From NCBI GenBank assembly GCA_964245425.1, contig CAXTMV010000324.1, positions 1-5,604 on the forward strand: a stretch of DNA of 5,604 nt, written 5' to 3'. The translations under genes and the position numbers were made by a program. The notes under the pieces are model-generated. The model did not search any database, was not told the DNA's origin, and saw nothing but the letters and a program-made list of their open reading frames with translations. The DNA comes from JACMLD01 sp964245425 (GTDB lineage Bacteria; Bacteroidota; Bacteroidia; Chitinophagales; Chitinophagaceae). Below are positions 1 to 5,604 of the stretch, one piece after another (position 1 is the first letter of the stretch; the number at the start of each line of letters is the position of its first letter).

Positions 1-1206
1 TTACCATTCTTACACTTATTTCTTTCACCTTTATCTTTAACCTTCCGGGCATCTTATCTGGCCCCATACAATCGCTAGCAGATGGTATTAAAGAAATTGC
101 CAATAAAAATTACGGGAAACGCATTTACCTGAAGCAGGACGATGAGTTCGGTGATTTGGCAAATGCCTTTAACAGCATGGCAGAAAAGCTGGATGAATAT
201 GAAAACAGCAATATCGCCAGGATGCAGTTTGAAAAAAGCCGTATTGAAACCATTATCAACCAGATGAAAGATGGCATTATTGGGCTTGATACCAAAAAAA
301 ACATCCTGTTCCTGAATGCGGTTGCCCAAAATTTACTGGGGTTGAAAGAAAGCGAGATTGCAGGTAAATATGCACCCGATGTGGCGTTGGGCAATGATTT
401 AATGAGAACATTGCTGCAGGATGATGCGGAAAAAAAAGAAATGAAAATTTATGCTGATCATAAAGAAAGTTATTTCAATAAGGATGTATTGAATGTGACC
501 AGCAATGATGAAGTGATTGGAAAAGTAATTGTTTTGCGAAACATTACACCTTTTCACGAATTGAACGAAGCAAAAACAAATTTCATTGCCACCGTATCGC
601 ACGAGTTAAAGACACCCATCTCCGCCATTAAAATGAGTGCACAGTTGTTAACGGACAGCCGGGTTGGCCAGCTCAATGCTGTTAAAAATAACGGGTGAAT
701 TGCTGAATATGTCGCAGGCAGAAACCGGTAATATTCAATTAAAATTGCAGGCCACCCCTCCTGCTGCCATTGTTGAACAGGCCATGCAGGCCATTACTGC
801 GCAGGCACAGCAGAAAAATATACAGCTGCAGGTGGCAGTGCAGGATAATTTGCCCGCCATTCATGCAGACGCAGAAAAAACATCCTGGGTGCTGATCAAT
901 TTTTTAACCAATGCCATTAAATATTCCGGTGAATCGGCCGTGATTGAAGTAAAAGCTCACACAAAAGATAACCGGGTATTGTTTACTGTGAAGGATCATG
1001 GCAAAGGCATAGAGGAAAAATACCTGCCAAGAATATTTGATCGCTATTTCAAGGTACCGGGTACGCATGAACGCAATGGCACCGGGCTGGGGCTGGCCAT
1101 TTCAAAAGAATTTATTGAAGCCCAGGGCGGCCATATTGCGGTAAGCAGCGTGCCGGGTGAAGGCAGCCTGTTTGGGTTTGATTTTCCGCTTGCCAGTACA
1201 GCGTAA
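1..1206 (+). pseudogene. Sensor histidine kinase (TM-HAMP-PAS-HisKA-HATPase), N-terminus missing and frame broken internally
   Basis: This is a membrane-bound two-component sensor kinase. Reading from base 3, the first part shows the end of a transmembrane helix (TILTLISFTFIFNL), a HAMP linker (visible residues about 18-70, with DDEFGDLANAFNSM), a PAS domain (about 80-178) and the H-box FIATVSHELKTP, whose phospho-accepting His is codon 600-602. That frame stops at 696-698. The second part, read from about 679 in the next frame, has LLKITGELLNMSQ, an N-box (NFLTNAIKYSG), a G1 box (DHGKGI, 994-1011), an F-box (IFDRYF) and a G2 box (GTGLGLAIS, from 1078), ending at TAA 1204-1206. In relatives I recall, about 16 residues separate GQLN from LLKIT; here almost all are missing, so this is a deletion and not a single-base slip. 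The PAS and kinase boxes look otherwise intact. The signal is unknown. A real mutation and an assembly fault are both possible. No response regulator is visible in the window. Confidence 0.88.
675..684 (+). other. Unmarked deletion junction in the histidine kinase
   Basis: Upstream codons run in the frame of 675 (AAT GCT), and downstream codons run in the frame of 679 (CTG TTA AAA). Restoring the frame requires a missing length of 3k+2 bases. The family spacing I remember (about 16 residues between GQLN and LLKIT) would fit a loss of 44 or 47 bases. The lost piece is the loop and start of the second helix of the HisKA dimerisation hairpin. No N run marks the site. Confidence 0.6.
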
Positions 1207-1274
1207 TATTGTAAGATACATCCAGCAGCAATATCAGCAAATGTTCTTATATTGAGACACCAGTGATTTTATCA

Positions 1275-1281
1275 ATTAAAT
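1275..1281. repeat. Left copy of 7-bp ATTAAAT, candidate target-site duplication
   Basis: ATTAAAT abuts the stray IS end that starts at 1282. The same seven bases directly follow the right IS end at 2793-2799. IS481-family elements are known to duplicate about 4-15 bp of target, so this pair has the right size and position. It is AT-rich and only seven bases long, so chance cannot be excluded, but exact abutment at both ends argues against it. Confidence 0.6.
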
Positions 1282-1307
1282 TGTAGTTGCTAATATTTGA
1301 TCTGACA
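1282..1307. repeat. Orphan IS left end, cut off by a gap
   Basis: These 26 bases, starting TGTAGTTGC and ending ATCTGACA, are identical to 1526-1551, the left end of the complete IS481-type element. They run straight into the N gap, so nothing beyond them is known. They are either the start of a second IS copy whose body lies in the gap, or the true left end of the single IS, separated from it by a wrong join. The flanking ATTAAAT at 1275-1281 favours a genuine insertion boundary at 1282. Confidence 0.85.
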
Positions 1308-1317
1308 NNNNNNNNNN
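1308..1317. other. Assembly gap (10 N)
   Basis: Ten unknown bases lie between a 26-base IS end and the start of a carA-like gene. The size is identical to the other two gaps, so it is probably a placeholder. If the left sequence is a true IS copy, more than 1.2 kb of IS plus the rest of carA could be missing here. If the join is wrong, nothing real lies between. Confidence 0.95.
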
Positions 1318-1372
1318 GCACGGTACCGTCTGCCAGTACCAAAACCGCGTCCTGTTGTTGTATTGTAGCCAT
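1318..1372 (-). CDS. carA: Carbamoyl-phosphate synthase small subunit, first 18 codons only
   Basis: Reading the - strand from ATG at 1372 gives MATIQQQDAVLVLADGTV before the N gap. The core AVLVLADGT matches the usual CarA start (E. coli CarA begins with ALLVLEDGT a few residues in). CarA is the glutamine-amidotransferase subunit supplying ammonia for carbamoyl phosphate in arginine and pyrimidine synthesis; bacterial CarA is about 360-390 residues, so over 95% is missing. Its identity rests on this short stretch alone. No Shine-Dalgarno site is visible, as is usual in Bacteroidota. It has no functional link to its neighbours and abuts a gap next to IS sequence, so it may come from another part of the genome. 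Confidence 0.5.
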
Positions 1373-1389
1373 GCTCAGTTTAAAAGTTT

Positions 1390-1527
1390 CGCAAAACTAA
1401 GAGAGAAAAAGAGAAAAAGAGAAAAAAACTACTCCCATATTGCTTCGCTCAATGTGCATGAATATCGCAAAAGAGCTAAGAGAACAAAGAGAAAAGGCGA
1501 ACAGCGCATATCGCTTCGCTTCATGTG
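1390..1527. repeat. Two degenerate purine-rich direct repeats (about 65 bp each)
   Basis: Unit A (about 1390-1456) and unit B (about 1466-1527) share, in the same order, CGCAAAA, CTAAGAGA, an A/G-rich run containing AAAGAGAAAA, CATAT-GCTTCGCT and ATGTG. They differ by small insertions and substitutions, so this is an old duplication or two members of a dispersed intergenic repeat. Unit A also contains a short GAGAAAAA tandem run at 1403-1424. The left end of the complete IS starts at 1526, at the edge of unit B. I see no convincing protein: the + strand reading is low-complexity Lys/Arg-rich. Confidence 0.55.
1392..1399 (-). promoter_or_regulatory. Possible Bacteroidota -7 promoter element before carA
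   Basis: On the - strand this reads TAGTTTTG, a full match to the Bacteroidota -7 consensus TAnnTTTG, ending 19 bases before the carA start codon. The leader would be short (about 12-15 bases). I see no clear -33 TTTG or TTG at the expected distance, where a T/C-rich run lies instead. The site also falls inside a degenerate repeat, so this is tentative. Confidence 0.25.
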
Positions 1528-1554
1528 TAGTTGCTAATATTTGATCTGACAGTT
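1526..1554. repeat. IS left inverted end (IRL)
   Basis: This 29-base end starts TGTAGTTGC. It matches the reverse complement of 2764-2792 at 23 of 29 positions; the inner ATCTGACAGTT side is best conserved apart from one base. Its first 26 bases also occur exactly at 1282-1307. Confidence 0.8.
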
Positions 1555-1597
1555 TGCGATTTTCGGGCCCAAAAACCGTCTTTCAATTTACAAATAT

Positions 1598-1664
1598 TTT
1601 ATCCACTAAAAAATTTGCTGCGATGTACCGCCGGGGGCTTCTCCGCAAATTTTTTGTGGATAAA
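1598..1664. promoter_or_regulatory. Long hairpin after the transposase, with DnaA-box-like arms
   Basis: Left arm 1598-1618 and right arm 1645-1664 are reverse complements over 20 bp, except for one bulged T at 1607. They enclose a 26-base G/C-rich loop (1619-1644). On the transposase strand the hairpin starts 3 bases after the stop codon, so in RNA it could limit read-through or protect the 3' end. No U-run follows it, so it is not a classical intrinsic terminator. Each arm holds a DnaA-box-like 9-mer: 1655-1663 read on the - strand is TTATCCACA, the full consensus, and 1599-1607 on the + strand is TTATCCACT, one mismatch. A role for DnaA is conjecture. Confidence 0.65.
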
Positions 1665-1667
1665 GCT

Positions 1668-2729
1668 TTAGGAGGTTACTTCAGCTTTTGAATACAATTG
1701 ATCAATTCGCTTTTCTTTAGCCAGTTCCTTACTGTCAAGCCAGGTTTGCATGGGCGTTTTCCCGTAGCAATACCGGCCACTGTGCGACCTGTCATTATTG
1801 TAATATTGAAGCCATTCATCAAGGTCTGCCTGCATAAGTTCCAGTGAATCGTACAATTTTTTCCGGAACGCTACTGCATAAAATTCTTCTTGTATTGTCC
1901 GGTGAAAGCGCTCACAGATACCGTTGGTCTGAGGACTCTTTGCTTTTGTTTTTGTATGATCGATGTCTTCAATTGTGAGATACAGTTGATATTCATGATG
2001 CTCTCTTGCTCCGCAATACTCTGTTCCACGGTCTGTCAGTATGCGTAATAAATCAACTTCCTGGCTTTGATAGAAAGGCAGCACTTTGTCATTAAGCATA
2101 TCTGCGGCCACCAGTGCATTCTTGCGATCGTATAGTTTGGCAAAAGCCACTCTGGTATAAGTGTCGATGAAGGTCTGCTGATAGATTTTGCCGACTCCTT
2201 TTATATAACCAACATAATAGGTATCCTGTGAACCTAAATACCCTGGATGATGCGTTTCTATCTCTCCACGACTTTCCTGCTCTTCTTTTTTTCGTTCCAG
2301 GGCGGCTACCTGGCTGTCGGTAAGAATCATTCCATCCTGAGCCACTTTAGCTTCCAGTGCCTTTAATCGTTTTTGCATCGTCTCAAGGTCGTGGCGAAGC
2401 CATACACATCTGATACCTGCAGGAGATACGCTCGTACCCCTCTTTTTGAGTTCATTACTAGCCCGGGCTTGTCCCTGCTCCGGGTGTTCGATGGCATAAG
2501 CTACGACAACTTGTTCATCCGCTTCGGCAATACGATTTTTTAATATCGGTTTGCTACGGCTGATTTCTTTAAGAGCAAGTTCTCCACCATCTTCATATAG
2601 CTTTTGAAACCTGTAAAAGGTATCCCTGCTGTATCCCATTACTTTACAGGCCTCCGAAACGTTGCCGAGCTTCTCGGCTAACTTCAATAAACCCATCTTG
2701 GGTTGAATAAGTTTTTGCGTTGTTGTCAT
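1668..2729 (-). CDS. IS481-family DDE transposase
   Basis: This 353-residue protein catalyses cut or strand transfer at the IS ends. From ATG at 2729 it shows an N-terminal helix-turn-helix region (residues about 12-45, with LAEKLGNVSEACKVMGYSRD), a second DNA-binding segment (about 60-112), a charged helical linker (about 112-155), and an RNase H-like core. Its likely catalytic acids are D169 (GSQDTYYVG), D233 (ILTDRGTEYCG) and E273 (NGICERFHRT), followed by the typical YNNDRSHSG and GKTPMQTW. An upstream TTG at 2765 could extend it by 12 residues, but that codon lies inside the inverted end and the ATG gives the usual family start. A TAAATTTA at 2751-2758 (- strand) resembles a Bacteroidota -7 element. 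The frame is intact and full length. It ends at TAA 1668-1670, just before the hairpin. Confidence 0.93.
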   Translation of the reverse strand: MTTTQKLIQPKMGLLKLAEKLGNVSEACKVMGYSRDTFYRFQKLYEDGGELALKEISRSKPILKNRIAEADEQVVVAYAIEHPEQGQARASNELKKRGTSVSPAGIRCVWLRHDLETMQKRLKALEAKVAQDGMILTDSQVAALERKKEEQESRGEIETHHPGYLGSQDTYYVGYIKGVGKIYQQTFIDTYTRVAFAKLYDRKNALVAADMLNDKVLPFYQSQEVDLLRILTDRGTEYCGAREHHEYQLYLTIEDIDHTKTKAKSPQTNGICERFHRTIQEEFYAVAFRKKLYDSLELMQADLDEWLQYYNNDRSHSGRYCYGKTPMQTWLDSKELAKEKRIDQLYSKAEVTS

Positions 2730-2763
2730 GATTTGATCGTTTACAGTTATTAAATTTACAAAC

Positions 2764-2792
2764 AACTGTCAGATTAAATCTAAACTTCTACA
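2764..2792. repeat. IS right inverted end (IRR)
   Basis: Read on the - strand it begins TGTAGAAGTTTAG and matches the left end at 23 of 29 positions. The mismatches are concentrated in the middle. It is upstream of the transposase start and may overlap its promoter. Confidence 0.8.
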
Positions 2793-2799
2793 ATTAAAT
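2793..2799. repeat. Right copy of 7-bp ATTAAAT, candidate target-site duplication
   Basis: ATTAAAT directly follows the right IS end and equals 1275-1281 in sequence and orientation. The 30 bases between the IS end and the peptidase stop (2793-2822) hold nothing else I can identify. Confidence 0.6.
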
Positions 2800-2822
2800 G
2801 CAGCAAGTTGCAGGCAGCCAAA

Positions 2823-3832
2823 TTATTTTTTATTAATCCATTTCATTGCCGCAATCACCTTTTTATCGTGGCCTATATCATTGAAGCTGTCAGGTCCGTT
2901 CATATAAATATCCGGAACCAATGCTTGCTCATAGACTTGTCCTGTGTTATCGTTTCCATAGCCAGTTGACAGATACAGATAAACTGGATCATTGACTTTA
3001 AATCCGCCAATTGAGGTAACATATCCTGCTGTTTTTTCACCCAGGAATAAAGTGTTTTTTCGCCTCTTAAACGACATAGCCAAAAATTCGCATGAACTGC
3101 CAGTGCCCCTGCCAATTAAAACNNNNNNNNNNCGACTGCAGGAATCAATTTGCTGGGAATGCTGCAATTTGGAACGATTGAGCATATGCTGATTGTATCA
3201 AGATAAAAACTATTGTTTCTCAAAATCCAGTTTTGTTTCATTTTACCTGTAAATGAACCTAAGTTGCCATCATGCAATAGATGTTCAAGCCCAAGCATCA
3301 TGGGATACATGGCGCCACCGCCATTTAACCGTAAGTCAAGAACGACTCCTTTAACGTTTTTGTCAAGAAGAAAACAAAGGCTGTCATTAAGGTTCTGGGC
3401 TTTCTTATTCAATTCTGTTCTTTCTCCATTTGACATATAAGGAACACGTAAGTAACCGATGTTACCTTGCAGGATTTCAGTCTGGAGAAAGACACCTTTT
3501 TTCCATTCATTTTTTATTGAGTCGGACAAAGCCGGTTCATCACGGGTCCATTTATAGGCACTGTCGCCAATAAACGCTGTTCCATGAAAGTCATTCAAAG
3601 CTTTGAATATCATTTTAAATACTGGGCCTAACTGATATATGTTTTCTAAATTCCGCGCTTGTTCAAATGCCTGGGTTTGAATGACCGTCCAGTCTACTTT
3701 ATTTGAATTTGCCGTATTGGCTTTCATAATTTCGATAGAAGTGTCAATAACAAATCTTATTTCCTGATTTTGTGCATACAGCGTGTTTATAAGCAGGAAA
3801 AGCAGCATACATATAGATAGTGTCATCTTCAT
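2823..3832 (-). CDS. Secreted S41-family peptidase, split by an assembly gap
   Basis: This is a predicted exported serine peptidase of the C-terminal-processing/tricorn-like S41 family. I start it at ATG 3832, because MKMTLSICMLLFLLINTLYA followed by QNQ is a signal peptide; a GTG at 3880 would add 16 residues before it. The first part (233 codons to the gap) has LNDFHGTAF, where the His may be catalytic, GYLRVPY, and the family hallmark VVLDLRLNGGG. After the gap come VLIGRGTGSSCEFLAMSF, whose first Ser of SSCE aligns with the nucleophile, and GEKTAGYVTSIGGF, then ALVPDIY and the C-terminus INKK. The position of the CtpA/Tsp catalytic Lys is Tyr here, which fits the His-using branch. The two halves are in different frames across the 10 N, but joining them with a one-base overlap gives a seamless protein of about 332 residues. 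The substrate is unknown. It lies 72 bp downstream of the transporter on the same strand. Confidence 0.85.
3123..3132. other. Assembly gap (10 N) inside the S41 peptidase
   Basis: On the - strand, sequence before the gap ends CCT GCA GTC G and sequence after starts GTT TTA ATT. The reading frame needs a real gap of 3k+2 bases. A value of -1, meaning a one-base overlap of the G, gives IPAVVLIGRGTGSS, which is just what the family has here. The gap is therefore probably empty. Confidence 0.75.
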
Positions 3833-3904
3833 TTGAGGGAATTTTATCGTGATTCCTGCAATTTCAGAATAGGCCGACACATCTAATTTATTTTTGTTTG
3901 CGGT

Positions 3905-5225
3905 TTATAAATCAGTAATCGGTTTGTATTTGGGCACCAGTGTTTTCATAATGCTCCATGCTACCAAATAAGACAAAGCACAGATGGTAAACATAATGGT
4001 GTAACCGGTTTGTACATGGCCCAGTGCTTTGTAATGATCAAACAACGCACCTCCTAGTTTAGACATAAACACGCCGCCCAATCCACCTGCCATACCGCCG
4101 ATGCCTACTACTGAGCCAACTGCTTTTTTGGGAAACATATCGGAAACGGTGGTAAAAATATTGGCGGACCAGGCCTGGTGGGCCGAGGTGCCTATGCCAA
4201 TTAAAAGAACAGGCACCCAAAAGCTAATGTATCCAAATGGCTGCGCCGCCAGTACAATCAGCGGGAAGAGTGCAATCAGAAACATGGCTTTCATTCTTCC
4301 ATCGTATACTTTATGCCCTTTTTTTATAAAATACATCGGCAACCATCCACCAAAAACACTTCCAATCATTGACAGGGTATACAACACCGCCAAGGGTATC
4401 ACAATTGCCTTGTCTATCATACCGTATTGCGCCTTCATGTAGGCAGGCAACCAGAATAGAAAAAACCACCAAACGCCGTCAGTCAATAGTTTTCCGATGG
4501 TAAACGCCCAGGTTTGTTTATAGCCCAGTAATTTAATCCAGGATACTTTTACCAAACTGGTGTTTTCATCTTTTTCCTCCTCGCCACCATTGATATACTG
4601 GTATTCTTCAGCGGAAAGTCTTTTTTGTTTTTCGGGCCTTTCATAGTAATACAACCAGAAAATCAGCCATAGAATGCCAATGATACCGATGATAATAAAG
4701 GCTGTTTCCCAACCCCAGTTTACCCTAATCCAGGGAACAGTAAGCGGCGCCAGGATGGCCCCAATATTGGTGCCTGAATTAAAGATCCCTGTTGCCAGTG
4801 ATCTTTCCTTTTTTGGAAAATATTCGGCGGTGGCCTTAATGGACGAGGGGAAATTGCCGGCTTNNNNNNNNNNCTGAAAAAGCAGTGATACCCGCCCATC
4901 CCAGTACAGTAGCAATACCCTGGCCAAGGGGAATGGCCAGGGCGTGCACAACGGCGCCGGCCGACCAGATAACAATGGCAAGCGAATATCCTTTTTTGGT
5001 TCCCAGTTTATCAATTATACGGCCTGCAAAGAGCATTGAAAATGCATATACAAATTGAAAGACCGCCGTAATATTTGCGTAGTCGGTATTGGTCCAGTGA
5101 AATTTTTCTGCCAGGTAAGGTTGCAAAAGACTTAATACCTGCCTGTCAAGATAATTTACCGTAGTGGCAACAAATAACAATGCGCAGATGGTCCAGCGGT
5201 ATTTTCCAATCGTTGATTGATTCAT
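3905..5225 (-). CDS. exuT: MFS anion:cation symporter, hexuronate (ExuT-like) transporter, split by an assembly gap
   Basis: This is an inner-membrane proton symporter, likely for a hexuronate or a related sugar acid. It starts at ATG 5225; there is no Shine-Dalgarno site. The N-terminal part (117 codons) has TM1 with NYLDRQVLSLLQP, whose Asp-Arg pair is the signature of this MFS family, and the loop 2-3 motif GRIIDKLGTKKGY. After the gap come AGNFPSSIKATAEYFPKKERSLA in pieces typical of ExuT, then LAPLTVPW, a cytoplasmic loop with KRLSAEEYQYI, and six further helices ending KPITDL (318 codons). The halves are in different frames only because of the 10 N. Relatives have about 15-20 residues (TM4) between GITAFS and EAGNFP, so the complete protein should be about 450 residues. 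The family is clear; the substrate is inferred from the adjacent KDPG aldolase. Galactonate or glucarate are alternatives. Confidence 0.85.
4864..4873. other. Assembly gap (10 N) inside the transporter
   Basis: The - strand reads TCA G before the gap and AA GCC GGC AAT after it. The frame needs a gap that is a multiple of three. The family expects about 15-20 residues here, so the true gap is probably 45-60 bases, not 10. The last missing base should complete GAA, the conserved Glu of EAGNFP. Confidence 0.8.
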
Positions 5226-5270
5226 TATGGCTTATTTTAATAGCAGACCTGGTGATGGTAACTGAAAAAC

Positions 5271-5604
5271 TTACAATCCCGCTTTTACTTTGTTGATTGT
5301 TTCTATTACTTTTTTTGTTTCCGGTTCAATGGTGGAATAATCTTTTTGCTCCATTAATTTTTTGCTGATGAGTTTGCTGCCCATACCAACTGCGCAAACA
5401 CCGGCTTTAAACCAGCCGGCAATGTTTTCGCTGGTAGTATCTACACCGCCTGTAGGCATAAACAGCAGTTTGGGAAAAATATCTTTGATGCTGCTGAGGT
5501 ATTCAGGGCCCAGCATATTGCCCGGGAAAAGTTTTATGAATTTGATTCCGCTGGTTTCGGCGGCAATAATTTCTGAGGGAGTCATACAACCGGGTGCATA
5601 AAAC
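5271..5604 (-). CDS. eda: KDPG aldolase (2-dehydro-3-deoxy-phosphogluconate aldolase), C-terminal half
   Basis: This enzyme cleaves 2-keto-3-deoxy-6-phosphogluconate to pyruvate and glyceraldehyde-3-phosphate, the last step of hexuronate and Entner-Doudoroff catabolism in the cytosol. The frame runs off the right edge of the window; 110 residues are visible of the usual 210-220, beginning FYAPGCMTPSEI. The Met in that stretch is internal, not a start. The motif IKFIKLFPGNMLGPEYL carries the Schiff-base Lys of KLFP (codon 5532-5534). PTGGV and GMGSKL are the phosphate-binding loops. It ends at TAA 5271-5273, 45 bp before the transporter start and on the same strand, so the two are probably one transcription unit whose promoter lies outside the window. 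The close relative KDPGal aldolase (dgoA) is an alternative for the substrate. Confidence 0.9.
   Translation of the reverse strand, partial: FYAPGCMTPSEIIAAETSGIKFIKLFPGNMLGPEYLSSIKDIFPKLLFMPTGGVDTTSENIAGWFKAGVCAVGMGSKLISKKLMEQKDYSTIEPETKKVIETINKVKAGL

Larger units (their letters stand above)
1526..2792 (-). mobile_element. Complete IS481-family insertion sequence, 1267 bp
   Basis: The element is bounded by imperfect inverted ends of 29 bp (1526-1554 and 2764-2792) that match at 23 of 29 positions and start TGTAG, agreeing with the TGT tips of the IS481 family. It carries one - strand DDE transposase and, after its stop, a long hairpin. The length fits the family. Right of the element is ATTAAAT, which is not repeated left of 1526 but is repeated left of the orphan end at 1282. 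The transposase is uninterrupted, so the element may still be active. It lies between the convergent kinase and peptidase genes. Confidence 0.88.

Noticed and set aside
1224..1254. A possible terminator after the kinase (CAATAT ... ATATTG)
   Set aside because: The stem is only 6 AT-rich pairs with a 14-base loop and no T run, which is not above chance in this sequence.
1390..1527. A CRISPR array
   Set aside because: There are only two degenerate units, with no constant repeat length and no unique spacers.
1355..1537. A + strand 60-codon open frame rich in Lys and Arg
   Set aside because: It is a translation of the A/G-rich repeat, overlaps the carA start on the other strand and runs into the IS end. 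It shows no domain and no ribosome binding site.
2800..2822. A terminator for the S41 peptidase
   Set aside because: Only a 4-bp TGCA pairing is present and no T run follows on the - strand.
2823..3185. A separate small gene starting at 3185 (MLNRSKLQHSQQ...)
   Set aside because: Its first residues come from the wrong frame upstream of the 10 N gap. The part after the gap is the C-terminus of the S41 peptidase.
4101..4442. A + strand 113-codon open frame opposite the transporter
   Set aside because: It is an antisense shadow of well-conserved membrane-protein codons and shows no family features.
3905..5014. A transporter start at 5014 (MINWEPKKDI...)
   Set aside because: The residues before the gap in this frame are not MFS-like. 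They come from carrying the downstream frame across a wrong-sized gap; the true N-terminus is at 5225.

Overview
The window looks like a draft-assembly piece of a Bacteroidota chromosome, most likely a member of the Chitinophagaceae. This rests on protein resemblance (kinase, S41 peptidase, hexuronate-type MFS carrier and KDPG aldolase all read like Chitinophagaceae proteins), the near absence of Shine-Dalgarno sites, and an IS481-type element of a kind common in that phylum. The taxonomy is inferred by eye, not by search. Three runs of exactly 10 N (1308-1317, 3123-3132, 4864-4873) look like fixed-size placeholders between contigs. They break two genes and create false reading-frame shifts.

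Layout from left to right: (1) a + strand sensor histidine kinase, lacking its N-terminus and broken near 678-681 by an unmarked loss of a few dozen bases; (2) a short, confused stretch (1207-1525) holding a stray insertion-sequence end, an N gap, the first 18 codons of what looks like carA on the - strand, and a degenerate purine-rich direct repeat; (3) a complete 1267-bp IS481-family insertion sequence (1526-2792) with an intact DDE transposase on the - strand, imperfect inverted ends and a long hairpin after the transposase stop; (4) a - strand secreted S41-family peptidase split by a gap; (5) a - strand MFS transporter of the anion:cation symporter (hexuronate/ExuT-like) type, also split by a gap; (6) the C-terminal half of a - strand KDPG aldolase running off the right edge.

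The aldolase and transporter lie 45 bp apart on one strand and fit a sugar-acid utilisation operon: import of a hexuronate or related acid, then cleavage of 2-keto-3-deoxy-6-phosphogluconate to pyruvate and glyceraldehyde-3-phosphate. The peptidase follows 72 bp downstream and may be co-transcribed, but has no evident link to that pathway. The IS lies in the convergent space between kinase and peptidase.

The most interesting point is structural. The 7-bp sequence ATTAAAT flanks the stray IS end at 1282 and the right end of the complete IS at 2792, as a target duplication would, while the left end of the complete IS at 1526 has no matching flank. Either the locus is a simple IS insertion into which carA-flanking sequence was wrongly assembled, or two IS copies bracket a carA-containing segment. 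I do not see a clear new biological system here; the remaining points concern IS biology and assembly repair.
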